57,001 nucleotides of DNA from Anaerolineales bacterium (GTDB taxonomy: Bacteria > Chloroflexota > Anaerolineae > Anaerolineales > Anaerolineaceae), in assembly GCA_020060485.1 (NCBI GenBank), contig JAGVAB010000160.1, forward strand, positions 1 to 57,001, read 5' to 3'. The notes beneath the pieces are model-generated. The model was not told the origin of the DNA, did not search any database, and saw nothing but the letters and a program-made list of their open reading frames with translations. This document shows, one piece after another, positions 19,476 to 28,163 of the stretch (within the stretch, counting starts at the first letter, position 1; each line of letters opens with the position of its first letter). Position numbers and translations under genes: made by a program.

Positions 19476-20336
19476 TTATTGGGGCTGGGCTGTGGAGAGG
19501 ATATCCTCCGGCAGTGATTCGTTGCGAATGAAGCACAGAATGCCGTCCGTGATCCCTCTGGCAACCAATTCGGGCTGGCCGATGACGATATTGGCATCAA
19601 GATTCATGAAACCGGTTTCGATCAGCACAGTTGGTGTTTCAAAATTGACTTTGTTGAAGACATGATAATTGAGCATATCCAGTGTTTGAGAAGAGCCATA
19701 ATGATAAGGCAGGTTTGTGTTTTGCCCGTAATGATGGATGAGGCAGGCGCGCAGGCGGTTGGTTTTTTCGGGGTAAGGGTTGGTTACCGCAGCCGAAAGC
19801 TTAAAGCCCGTCGCCAGGTCATTGACATAGGCACAGGAATCTGCATGGATTGAGATGAGAGCTGATGACTGGTACTGGTTGAGGCGGGGATCGTTTTCTT
19901 CCAATAGATCCACTTCAAAGCCTTGTTGTTGCAGATTATTTCTGACCAGGGTCGCAACTCTGAGGTTGATCTCGGTTTCGGTGATGCCGGCATATTGTCC
20001 CTGGTAGCAAACCGCGCCAGGGTCTGCGCCGAAGCCCTCATCATATCCCCAGTGTCCGGCAATCAGACCAATGCGGGGTATTTGCTGAAGATTTTCAGAC
20101 ACCGTCACTTCATTTACTTGCGGTGCTTCGCCACTCTGGAAAGCATAAACCAGTTGATTGAGCAGATCGTCAGAGAAAATGCGGTTGGGAGACCACAGCG
20201 TGAAGAGGGTGGCGATCACCACCCCGGCGGCGATAATGGTAGAGACAGTTTTGGACAGCTTGGCAGAAAGCACACCAGATTGTTTGGCTGGCGCTGCGGG
20301 TGACGGTTTTTGTGGATTCTGGGTCAAATTTGTCAT
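19476..20336 (-). CDS. N-acetylmuramoyl-L-alanine amidase, membrane-anchored
   Basis: Cleaves the amide between MurNAc and L-Ala of peptidoglycan, outside the membrane. 286 residues: a cytoplasmic Pro-rich start, one membrane helix (about 30-50), then an Amidase_3 zinc domain. Zinc/catalytic residues are visible in AGHWGYDEG (His), ITETEINLRVA (Glu), ISIHADSC (His) and LIETGFMN (Glu), the full set for the family. With the penicillin-binding protein at 24553 it is one of two wall-remodelling enzymes here. A TTGCCA-18-TACGAT promoter precedes it. Confidence 0.9.
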   Translation of the reverse strand: MTNLTQNPQKPSPAAPAKQSGVLSAKLSKTVSTIIAAGVVIATLFTLWSPNRIFSDDLLNQLVYAFQSGEAPQVNEVTVSENLQQIPRIGLIAGHWGYDEGFGADPGAVCYQGQYAGITETEINLRVATLVRNNLQQQGFEVDLLEENDPRLNQYQSSALISIHADSCAYVNDLATGFKLSAAVTNPYPEKTNRLRACLIHHYGQNTNLPYHYGSSQTLDMLNYHVFNKVNFETPTVLIETGFMNLDANIVIGQPELVARGITDGILCFIRNESLPEDILSTAQPQ

Positions 20337-20343
20337 TGCTAAG

Positions 20344-20373
20344 ATCGTACCTTAAAAGCGCTTGGATTGGCAA
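20344..20373 (-). promoter_or_regulatory. Promoter of the amidase gene
   Basis: TTGCCA (20373-20368) and TACGAT (20349-20344) on the minus strand, 18-base spacer; the leader would be very short. Confidence 0.45.
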
Positions 20374-20430
20374 GAGGTTTTCGGGCAGCAACGATGAATA
20401 GCCATCAGATAAACAGGTAAAGTCGCAACC

Positions 20431-20459
20431 TTGACGGGTAACCTATCCGGCAGTATAAC
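20431..20459 (+). promoter_or_regulatory. Promoter of the AMMECR1 gene
   Basis: TTGACG (20431-20436) and TATAAC (20454-20459), 17-base spacer; AGGAGG follows just before the start codon. Confidence 0.7.
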
Positions 20460-20482
20460 GTTAAAAGGTTCAGGAGGGAAGG

Positions 20483-21058
20483 ATGAGCACAGATCAGTTA
20501 ACCGGGTTTGAACGGCAGCAATTGCTGGCACTTGCCCGTCAGTCGATTGAGCTGGCAACCCGCCAGCAGCCAATGCCAGAATTGCAATTGAGCGAGTATT
20601 CGCCTGCATTGCAGGAAAACGGGGCGTCATTTGTAACGCTGACCAAAAAGGACGGCTCTTTGCGGGGCTGTATCGGCACGCTGACGGCATATCAGCCATT
20701 GGTGCAAGATGTGTGCGAACATGCTGTGGTTGCGGCTTTGGAGGATTTTCGCTTCCAGCCGGTGCAGCAAGTGGAAGTTGCACACCTTCAGATCGAAATT
20801 TCCCGCCTTACTCCTTCGCAGTCCCTGGATTATGCAAATTGTCAGGATCTGCCAGGGCTGCTGCGTCCAGGGGTGGATGGCGTGGTACTTCGGGATGGCG
20901 TACGCCGGGCGACATTTCTGCCCCAGGTGTGGGAAAAACTGCCCGAGCCGGAAGATTTCTTGACCAATCTGTGCTGGAAGATGGGCGCTGCCGGGGACCT
21001 GTGGCGCAGCAAGAAACTGGATGTGGAAATCTACCAGGTGGAAGAATTTCACGAATAG
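20483..21058 (+). CDS. AMMECR1-domain protein (AmmeMemoRadiSam system protein A type)
   Basis: A 191-residue protein of the AMMECR1 family, with the invariant LRGCIG motif in GSLRGCIGTL, then AALEDFRFQP, IEISRLTP and the C-terminal DLWRSKKLDVEIYQVEEF. Biochemical activity of the family is unproven; in many prokaryotes it is encoded with a MEMO-like protein and a radical-SAM enzyme, neither of which is adjacent here. AGGAGGGAAGG precedes the ATG. Followed by a bidirectional terminator. Confidence 0.9.
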   Translation: MSTDQLTGFERQQLLALARQSIELATRQQPMPELQLSEYSPALQENGASFVTLTKKDGSLRGCIGTLTAYQPLVQDVCEHAVVAALEDFRFQPVQQVEVAHLQIEISRLTPSQSLDYANCQDLPGLLRPGVDGVVLRDGVRRATFLPQVWEKLPEPEDFLTNLCWKMGAAGDLWRSKKLDVEIYQVEEFHE

Positions 21059-21121
21059 ACTTGAGACTGCACCCAGCCAAGGGGTCAATTTCTTGTTGAA
21101 ACTCTCAAATCGTTTAATACA

Positions 21122-21153
21122 AAAAAAGCCACCCGTTTTTTGGTGGCTTTTTT
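21122..21153. terminator. Bidirectional Rho-independent terminator
   Basis: A 12-bp stem (21122-21133 with 21142-21153) with A-run on the left and T-run on the right, loop of 8, between convergent genes. Confidence 0.85.
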
Positions 21154-21177
21154 AATACTCACTGTTTTTGCTGTGAA

Positions 21178-21834
21178 CTACAAACGCTGGGCTGCTTTGG
21201 CTTCGTTGTAGGCCTGGCCATAGAAGTGGCTGACGATCACCGTGGCATAGGCCGCAGTGAAAATGGCGCCGATGCCAAAGGCGATGCCGCCCAGGGGGGC
21301 AATGAAGCCGGCCACAATCGCGCCGCCAATAGCAATCAGATAGGCCATCGGGGCAGCCTTGACCAGGGCAAAGACTTCCTTGACCTTGAATGCAGCACCC
21401 AACTGGTCAGTATCCAGGAAGCGGCCCAGACCGGCGGGGATCATGAACATGATGAGAATGCCATACAGGAACATCAGGCCGCCGCAGCAACAGGAAATGA
21501 CAGCAACCATGATGCCCATGGTCTCTTCATCCATGCCAGCCACGCCACCGAGAACGGGTACCAGGACGATCGGGATGGCCATGACCATGAACGGAATGGA
21601 ATAGACCAGGCTGATCACCCAGGCTTTGAAGCCGGTACCAAGATTTTTGCCAAAATCGAGGTCCGGCAGCAGGGTGGGCTCGCCTTTGATCACACGGCGG
21701 GTAATCTCCAGTCCCCAGCCCATGATGAAGAATTGACCGACTACCGGGATCAAGGTTACCAACGCAGCCAGGGCGATCTTCTTCAGCCAGTCCGGGTCTT
21801 CAAACGCAAAGGAAAACGGTCGACCGAAATTCAT
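21178..21834 (-). CDS. DUF4013 family membrane protein
   Basis: A 218-residue integral membrane protein of unknown function. The N-terminal block SFAFEDPDWLKKIALAAL followed by LIPVVGQFFIMGWGLEITRRVI and LPDLDFGKNLGTGFKAWVI is the DUF4013 signature. About five to six hydrophobic segments follow, one with the unusual run SCCCGG. AAGGAGGAAT lies before the ATG. No neighbour suggests a job. Confidence 0.82.
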   Translation of the reverse strand: MNFGRPFSFAFEDPDWLKKIALAALVTLIPVVGQFFIMGWGLEITRRVIKGEPTLLPDLDFGKNLGTGFKAWVISLVYSIPFMVMAIPIVLVPVLGGVAGMDEETMGIMVAVISCCCGGLMFLYGILIMFMIPAGLGRFLDTDQLGAAFKVKEVFALVKAAPMAYLIAIGGAIVAGFIAPLGGIAFGIGAIFTAAYATVIVSHFYGQAYNEAKAAQRL

Positions 21835-21917
21835 GTGATTCCTCCTTGGTTAAATAGATAATGCAACAAGTTTACAATACTATACTGTCATTCAGAAAGA
21901 TTTACAAGCCAAAACGC

Positions 21918-24440
21918 TTAAGAGTTGGTTAAACCTGGCTGTTGAATTGGTTCAATGTACACATGGTGCGGGCCGGGGCCATGCAGGGTGATGGTTTCGC
22001 CGCAATCGAGTTGGATGATCGTGTCCTTTTTATATCGGGTAATCTGCATGGTCTGAAAGCGGATGCTCACCGGTTTGGGAAAAGGATTGGGGCCGGCCAC
22101 TACGATCCTGTTACTGGACAGGTGCTGGATGCCGGCAACCTTAAGGAAAAGACCCAGCGGGGGCAGGCCGGTGAGAATATCATACTCGCCGCTGGATTCG
22201 CCGCTTTCGGCATGACAAGTTTCTTGAAAGCGGTGCTGGCGGTTCAGCATTTCGACCTGGGCTTTCATGATGCGTTTCAGCAGATCGGTTGCCTGTTTGT
22301 GATAACCCAATTCCAGGAGTGCCTCACCCATCAGGTGATTCCAGGGGAGATGCACGCCGGAACGCCACCAGTCTTCCTTGTTTTTGGTAATCTGAGGCGT
22401 GGCAGCCAGGCCAAATTTTTTGAGATAGCGGGGGAGGAGGTTTTTTTCCAGCAGGGTTTTTGTCTGTTCAGCAGAGGGAATGGCTGCCCAAAGTGGCGTA
22501 AACAAGGAGAGGTCTTCTTGCGTGTAGTCGACTGTAGCGATCGTTCCCTTGTCCTCCGGGGAAATTCCCTGAATGTTCACTTCCTGCAATCTCAGGTAAA
22601 CATTCCGGGAGGTGCAGGATGCTGTTCCTCCCCGCCAGTGCAGTTGTCCAAAGCTGATGATCTCCTCGATCTGGCCCTGGGGTCCTTCACCAATGATGAC
22701 GATCTTGAGTGGTCGGGTGTCGTTATTTGCAAGGGTGAGCTGGATTTGCAAACGCTGCGGGGTTTTGAAGCTGCGCCCGATGGTCATCCGGCCGCGGCCC
22801 TTGATGGTGCGCAGCACGTCACCTTTATTGGCAGTCTCGGTGGCGAAATCCCGATAGCGATAGGTTTTGCTGCGGGCATTCCACATGCTGTTCAGGGCCT
22901 GTACCAGAATTTGCGATCTTTCTTGCAGCCAGGCCAGATCATCGGAAACCTGTATGCGCAGTGCCATTCTTTGCAGGCATTGGCACTCATTGTACAAAAA
23001 TGCTGCCAGTGATGGGCATTCGAGGTAGGCGATCTCTACGCCCTGGCCCTCCGGCTGCCAGCGGTCGTACATGGGGGCAGAGGAAAAACCAGTTTGCAGG
23101 GGATGGCCCCATTCCGGCATACCGTCCTGGTCCCGGTCGTGTTCCGGGTTGAACCAGGTCTTGAGAAATTTCAACAGCGGCGGGAAGACCTCTTGCAGCC
23201 AGTTGTCATCGTGGTTAACCTGGTAGATCTGCCAGGCAAGGGCGGCGAGCAGGGGTTGGGCTAGTATGTGCGACCGCTGGCCGGCCAGTCCTGGCTTCCA
23301 GTCGATCTCGCCGTTTTCTTCCTGCACATGCAGGAAATTGCGCAGCACGCCCTCTGCCACACGTACACCACCGGGAAGGATCAATGTGTTCAGGTAATAG
23401 GCTTCCAATGCGGTCTGGCCGTTCCACAGGTGGGGATAATCGCTGCCATCGCCGCGCAAGGAATGTCCGTGGTCGGGTCGACGGCTGAGGACAAAGGACG
23501 GGTGGGGCAGGTGCTGGCTGGCAGGCAGGAAGAGAGAATAGGCAGTCCTTTGTGCCAGGGCAAAGCAGGCGTCCCATTGAGGATCGCCGGTGGAGATTTG
23601 CAGCATTTGCGCCAAATTGGTTTGTTGAATGCGTGCCATTTCTTCATCCCAGGCGCAGGCGGTGGTTTGTTTGGCCAGGCGCAGGGATTGGGCTTCATCG
23701 GGGGTGGCAGCCAGCGCCCAGGTGATGGCGCGCTGCTGATTTGATGGCAGGGACAGGTTTTGGGCCAGCCCGGCGAAAGGGCCGCGACCAGGGAAAGGCC
23801 CGCCAGTCATGAAGCAGACGGGTGAAATCTCTTCTGTACGTCCCTGGAGAATGTTGGTCAGGTTAGAGGCAGCCACGGCCATTCGTTCACCCGGTTCAAA
23901 GGGCTGTAAACTGCCAATCAATTCAAAGGTAAAGTCCTGTGGTTCCTGTCCGGTGTTTTCAAAAAGCAGGCGGGCCGCGATCACCTGGGAGGAGGGCACC
24001 CAGCAATCCAGGGTAACGGAGAGGTTTTGAAATGGCTCGAATGTTAAAGAAACGCAGTTGGGATAAGCAGCCATGATCTGCGGTGGGCGGTGAAATTCGG
24101 CCGGGTCGATCAGGTCCAAATCCCCTTTGAGAAAACGGGGGAAGAGGCTCATCCACAGAGCACGCAGGCCGAACGTGGTTTGCAGGGTCAATGCCCTTGG
24201 GTCACCACCGTGCAGGACCAATTCCCAGATTTGGTCATTGCCATAATCAGAGGGAACAAAACGCCGGTCAGCGGACAAGATCAGGTTGGCAGAAAATCCG
24301 GTCGGGAATGGACAGGTGTTCATCACTTCATTATTGTAAGGGCAGTTGCCGTTATGGTCAATTCTGTAAGCCTGCCATTTGTTCGCCGGGTAGTGAATGG
24401 GCAAATATTTGCCCTGGCACGGTTCTTGTTTCGTTTTCAT
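21918..24440 (-). CDS. Six-hairpin glycoside hydrolase (GH63/debranching-like)
   Basis: An 840-residue protein with an N-terminal beta-sandwich (about 45-270) and a long (alpha/alpha)6-barrel domain. Barrel marks are HLWNGQTALEAYYL, VRNF-like VLRNFLHVQEENGEIDW, DRDQDGMPEWGHPLQTGF and a late EYDILTGLPPLGLFL. DQDGMPEWG resembles the catalytic-acid region of GH63/trehalase-clan enzymes. No signal peptide, so probably intracellular. Activity on an alpha-glucan or oligosaccharide is likely but linkage is not predictable. The frame is 5' extended by a Lys-rich start; a downstream ATG (NEVMNTCPFPTGF) could be the real one. Confidence 0.7.
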   Translation of the reverse strand: MKTKQEPCQGKYLPIHYPANKWQAYRIDHNGNCPYNNEVMNTCPFPTGFSANLILSADRRFVPSDYGNDQIWELVLHGGDPRALTLQTTFGLRALWMSLFPRFLKGDLDLIDPAEFHRPPQIMAAYPNCVSLTFEPFQNLSVTLDCWVPSSQVIAARLLFENTGQEPQDFTFELIGSLQPFEPGERMAVAASNLTNILQGRTEEISPVCFMTGGPFPGRGPFAGLAQNLSLPSNQQRAITWALAATPDEAQSLRLAKQTTACAWDEEMARIQQTNLAQMLQISTGDPQWDACFALAQRTAYSLFLPASQHLPHPSFVLSRRPDHGHSLRGDGSDYPHLWNGQTALEAYYLNTLILPGGVRVAEGVLRNFLHVQEENGEIDWKPGLAGQRSHILAQPLLAALAWQIYQVNHDDNWLQEVFPPLLKFLKTWFNPEHDRDQDGMPEWGHPLQTGFSSAPMYDRWQPEGQGVEIAYLECPSLAAFLYNECQCLQRMALRIQVSDDLAWLQERSQILVQALNSMWNARSKTYRYRDFATETANKGDVLRTIKGRGRMTIGRSFKTPQRLQIQLTLANNDTRPLKIVIIGEGPQGQIEEIISFGQLHWRGGTASCTSRNVYLRLQEVNIQGISPEDKGTIATVDYTQEDLSLFTPLWAAIPSAEQTKTLLEKNLLPRYLKKFGLAATPQITKNKEDWWRSGVHLPWNHLMGEALLELGYHKQATDLLKRIMKAQVEMLNRQHRFQETCHAESGESSGEYDILTGLPPLGLFLKVAGIQHLSSNRIVVAGPNPFPKPVSIRFQTMQITRYKKDTIIQLDCGETITLHGPGPHHVYIEPIQQPGLTNS

Positions 24441-24484
24441 GCAATGGTGAGGCTGCGCCGAATTCTTCCGGGAGGCCGGATTTA

Positions 24485-24493
24485 TGCTAGAAT
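24485..24493 (+). promoter_or_regulatory. Extended -10 promoter of the penicillin-binding protein gene
   Basis: TGC followed by TAGAAT (24488-24493); no good -35 at the right distance. About 55 bases before the start codon. Confidence 0.45.
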
Positions 24494-24552
24494 GAAGATG
24501 ATTGGATGCGTAAATATCGGGATTTTGCCCGCAAGAATGGTGAAAATATCTA

Positions 24553-27500
24553 ATGACTGAAGAATCAATAAATAACGAATTTGAAGAACAGGAAAGCTCC
24601 AGCGGCCAGGAGCGACCTCAAGACCGTTTCCGGCGGCTTTTGTCAGACCCGGAGTGGGACAGTGAACGAACTCCACCGGCGCAAATCGAAGCCAGGGTTG
24701 AGCAAATACAGTCTGATGCGGAAGAAATCCAGGACGGGGTTGAACTGCACCACCCGACCGGAGAGACAGACCAAACAGGGGGATGGTATTCCGAAATCGG
24801 CGACGAAGAGTTCTTCGGCCCTGTAATCGATGATGCGCATTCCTTGCAGCAAGCGCCAAAGCAGGAGAATGCCCCATCTGAAATGCCGCGCCACCCGACT
24901 GGCGCGCCGGAGCAAACCGGCGGCTGGTTCTATGGTGAAGACGGTAAACCCGTGGCTTCCACCATGTCCATGCCCAGTGGGGCAGAGAAACGGGATGAGG
25001 CTGGTGCAACCAAGCCAATACCCACGGGAAGAAAACCTCAGGATGCCACAGTGCCTCCCACCCAGACGATGGCAAATCGCGCTGCCCAGCCGATGGTGCC
25101 CCGGCGGGTGCAGGAAGTGGATATGGATGCCACCCAGGTAACGCCGGCAGCCTACAGGCCGACGGTCAACCAGAGGGCTACGCCCCAACAGGCCGTCAGA
25201 CCGCAGCCGCCCGTGATGAGACCGGTGCGACCAGGGCCGGATACACAGTCCCTGCGCACTGCGCCACCTTCCAAAAGTAAACTGGGTGGATGCCTGATTC
25301 GGTTGCTGATTGGTTTGCTATTCATTGGCGTTTTCGTAACAGTTGTGTTTTTCTCGTTCGGTATTTACAAATATTTTTCGATCGTCAATTCGCCAGATTT
25401 CCCCAACGTATCCACATTATATGATCAGGTTTCGAAATTTGAAACGGCGACCATCTACGACCGGAACGGCAACATGCTGTATGAGATTGTTGACCCGCAA
25501 GCCGGGCGGCGCACCTACGTGCGCCTGGATCAAATGTCCCCTTATGTGATCGCGGCCACCCTGGCCACGGAAGACAAGGAGTTTTACAACCATCCAGGTT
25601 ACGATCCCATTGCCATGCTGCGGGCGATCTGGCAAAACCGGCTTTCGGGTGAAACCGTTTCTGGTGCTTCCACCATCACGCAGCAACTGGCGCGGACACT
25701 GCTGATCTCACCGGAGGAAAGAGCGAAAAAGACGGTTGAACGCAAAGAGCGGGAAATTGTGCTGGCGGCAGAATTGACCCGCTTGTACAGCAAGGACGAA
25801 ATCCTTGAGCTGTATCTGAACGAGATTTATTACAGCAACCTAGCATATGGCATTGAAGCAGCTGCGCAGACTTATTTCGACGTCAGCGCCCAGAATCTGG
25901 ATTTGGGGCAGGCCACTTTTCTGGCGGGTTTACCCCAGTCTCCGGGGGTCTATGACATTTTTACCAAACGGGAACAAACCCTGCGTCGTCATCGGGATGT
26001 GATCCTGCTCACGTATGAATTGAGTCAAGAGAAAGGCTGCATTGAGATCAGCACCCAGCCTCATCCAATTTGCGTCAGTGCCCAGGAAGCTGACCAGGCC
26101 CGCCGTCAGATTGAGAGCTATAATTTTCGCCCCAAGGTTTTCGTGCGGGAATATCCGCATTGGGTGGAGTATATCCGTTCACTGTTGAATGATGAGTTTG
26201 GTGAGGAAATGATCTATCGCGCTGGTTTCAGGGTGTACACCACACTGGACAGCGACCTGCAAAAAATGGCGGAACGGATTGTGCAGGAGCAGATCGTACA
26301 ACTGGCACCCAACAATGCCAATGGGGCGGCCTTGGTGCATATGGATAATGCCACCGGAGAGATCCTGGCCATGGTTGGTTCGCCGAATTTTTACAATGAA
26401 GAATTCAGCGGCCAGGTCAACATGTCGTTGGCACCCCGCCAGACTGGGTCAGCATTCAAGCCTTTTGTTTATACAGCTGCTTTTGAAAAAGGCTGGACGC
26501 CGGCCACCTTGATCTGGGATGTGCCTACCAAGTTCCCGCCCACCGGGATTCCCAATGACGGATTGCCAGTTTATGAGCCGGTGAATTATGACCTGCGGTT
26601 TCATGGGCCAGTGCTGGTACGCTCGGCGCTTGGGAATTCCTTTAACATCCCGGCGGTCAAGGCTCTGCAGTATGTGGGGATTTACCGTGACCCCGACAGT
26701 TCGGAAGACAAAGGCGGCATGATCCGGTTTGCCCAGCGGGTGGGCATCACCACGCTAGACAGAAAGGATTATGGCCTTGCGCTGGCATTGGGCGGCGGCG
26801 AAATTTCACTGCTTGAACTCACCTCGGCCTATTCCATCTTTCCGAATGGCGGCAATCTGATCGAACCGGTGGCGATTACCAGGATCGAGGCCCGTTCGGA
26901 TGCCAATCATGATTATGAGGTCATCTACGAACGGCCACCCATTGACCGCAAGCAGGTGATTGCCCCGGAACATGCCTTTTTGATCACCAGCATTCTGTCG
27001 GACAACGAAGCACGCACGCCCATGTTTGGCGCCAATTCGGTGTTGAACTTGCCTTTCCCTGCGGCGGCTAAAACGGGTACCACCAATGACTTTCGTGATA
27101 ACTGGACGCTGGGTTTTACGGTCAATGACATGGTGGGAGTGTGGGTGGGCAATCCCAATAACGAACCGATGCGCAACACATCCGGTTTGACAGGTGCGGC
27201 TCCCATTTGGTCCAGTTACATGCGCGAGATGGTTAATATGCGACGCGGCGGCCAATCTGCGCCATTCCCGCGGACGGGCACCATTGACGATCACATCATC
27301 TGCTCCGTTTCGGGCACCCGGCCTTCCGAGTTTTGTAACAGTCAACGGACAGAGATGTTTGCCCGAAATCAGCCGCCGTTGCCTGAGACAGATGATGTGT
27401 GGCGGGTGGTGCATGTGGATACCTGGACGGGGAAGTTGGTTTCTGATGCATGCAAGGATTTCGATGCCGAGGAATTCACCATGAATATTCTGGAGAAAGA

Positions 27501-28098
27501 AGCACAGGAATGGATCCAGAACACTTCCGATGGCCGGGCCTGGGCCTCTGGCCTTGGATTCAATCCGCCGGTGCTGTTTTCGCCTGAAAAGCAATGTGCT
27601 GCTTCTGATCCGCGTCCGATCATGTTCTTCCCGGGATTGGACAATAATCAACGCATTGACACCTCGTCCTTCGACATTTATGTTGTGGCTTATGCCACTG
27701 ACCAGTTCAAGGAATTCCGCCTGGAGTATGGCGTTGGGGAGAATCCTGCCAGTTGGGAGAATTTGGTGAGCGGAATCCGGGACCAGTATCGTCAGCCTGA
27801 GCGCCTGTACACCTGGGATCTGGCGGATGTGCCGCGCGGCAAGGTGACCCTGCGTATTTACATGGAGAGCACTGAAGAGCGGTATGCCGAGTACCGGCTG
27901 CGCCTTGATCTGCAGCACCCGGAACCGACAGTAACACCCACCGCGACTCCTACATTAACACCGACAGCCACGGAGACGCCTCAACCAAGCGCAACGCCAA
28001 CCCTGCCGCAGGTGCCAACGCTGACACCTACGGTGACTCCCACCAATTCAGGCGGATTGATCCCGGCCATTTTGACAGCAGTGGGCGGCGGGGGGTAA
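24553..28098 (+). CDS. Class A penicillin-binding protein (PBP1A type)
   Basis: Bifunctional peptidoglycan glycosyltransferase/transpeptidase of 1181 residues. A long disordered cytoplasmic tail (1-245) precedes one membrane helix (about 247-272). GT51 domain: ATEDKEFYNHPGYD with catalytic Glu340, GASTITQQLARTLL, KEREIVLAAELTRLYSKDEILELYLNEIYY. Transpeptidase: SAFK with Ser633, SFN at 696, KTGTT from Lys840. A C-terminal region is followed by a Thr/Pro-rich tail (TPTATPTLTPTATETP) usual for wall-spanning parts. The cytoplasmic tail is far longer than in typical PBP1A and contains a duplicated motif (HPTG then QTGGW, at 67-78 and 114-125). Acts at the outer face of the membrane. A strong terminator follows. 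Confidence 0.95.
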   Translation: MTEESINNEFEEQESSSGQERPQDRFRRLLSDPEWDSERTPPAQIEARVEQIQSDAEEIQDGVELHHPTGETDQTGGWYSEIGDEEFFGPVIDDAHSLQQAPKQENAPSEMPRHPTGAPEQTGGWFYGEDGKPVASTMSMPSGAEKRDEAGATKPIPTGRKPQDATVPPTQTMANRAAQPMVPRRVQEVDMDATQVTPAAYRPTVNQRATPQQAVRPQPPVMRPVRPGPDTQSLRTAPPSKSKLGGCLIRLLIGLLFIGVFVTVVFFSFGIYKYFSIVNSPDFPNVSTLYDQVSKFETATIYDRNGNMLYEIVDPQAGRRTYVRLDQMSPYVIAATLATEDKEFYNHPGYDPIAMLRAIWQNRLSGETVSGASTITQQLARTLLISPEERAKKTVERKEREIVLAAELTRLYSKDEILELYLNEIYYSNLAYGIEAAAQTYFDVSAQNLDLGQATFLAGLPQSPGVYDIFTKREQTLRRHRDVILLTYELSQEKGCIEISTQPHPICVSAQEADQARRQIESYNFRPKVFVREYPHWVEYIRSLLNDEFGEEMIYRAGFRVYTTLDSDLQKMAERIVQEQIVQLAPNNANGAALVHMDNATGEILAMVGSPNFYNEEFSGQVNMSLAPRQTGSAFKPFVYTAAFEKGWTPATLIWDVPTKFPPTGIPNDGLPVYEPVNYDLRFHGPVLVRSALGNSFNIPAVKALQYVGIYRDPDSSEDKGGMIRFAQRVGITTLDRKDYGLALALGGGEISLLELTSAYSIFPNGGNLIEPVAITRIEARSDANHDYEVIYERPPIDRKQVIAPEHAFLITSILSDNEARTPMFGANSVLNLPFPAAAKTGTTNDFRDNWTLGFTVNDMVGVWVGNPNNEPMRNTSGLTGAAPIWSSYMREMVNMRRGGQSAPFPRTGTIDDHIICSVSGTRPSEFCNSQRTEMFARNQPPLPETDDVWRVVHVDTWTGKLVSDACKDFDAEEFTMNILEKEAQEWIQNTSDGRAWASGLGFNPPVLFSPEKQCAASDPRPIMFFPGLDNNQRIDTSSFDIYVVAYATDQFKEFRLEYGVGENPASWENLVSGIRDQYRQPERLYTWDLADVPRGKVTLRIYMESTEERYAEYRLRLDLQHPEPTVTPTATPTLTPTATETPQPSATPTLPQVPTLTPTVTPTNSGGLIPAILTAVGGGG

Positions 28099-28121
28099 CC
28101 TGCAAAAATGATTTGAATCCG

Positions 28122-28158
28122 GCGGGTGGGCTTTCAGGCTCACCCGCTTGTTTTTTTT
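28122..28158 (+). terminator. Rho-independent terminator
   Basis: A 10-bp stem with one G.U (28122-28131 with 28138-28147), 6-base loop, then TTG and eight T. Ends the penicillin-binding protein gene. Confidence 0.85.
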
Positions 28159-28163
28159 GGCAA

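Noticed and set aside
26806..27918. 370-codon open frame on the minus strand
   Set aside because: Antisense to the transpeptidase domain; no ribosome-binding site or recognisable motif.
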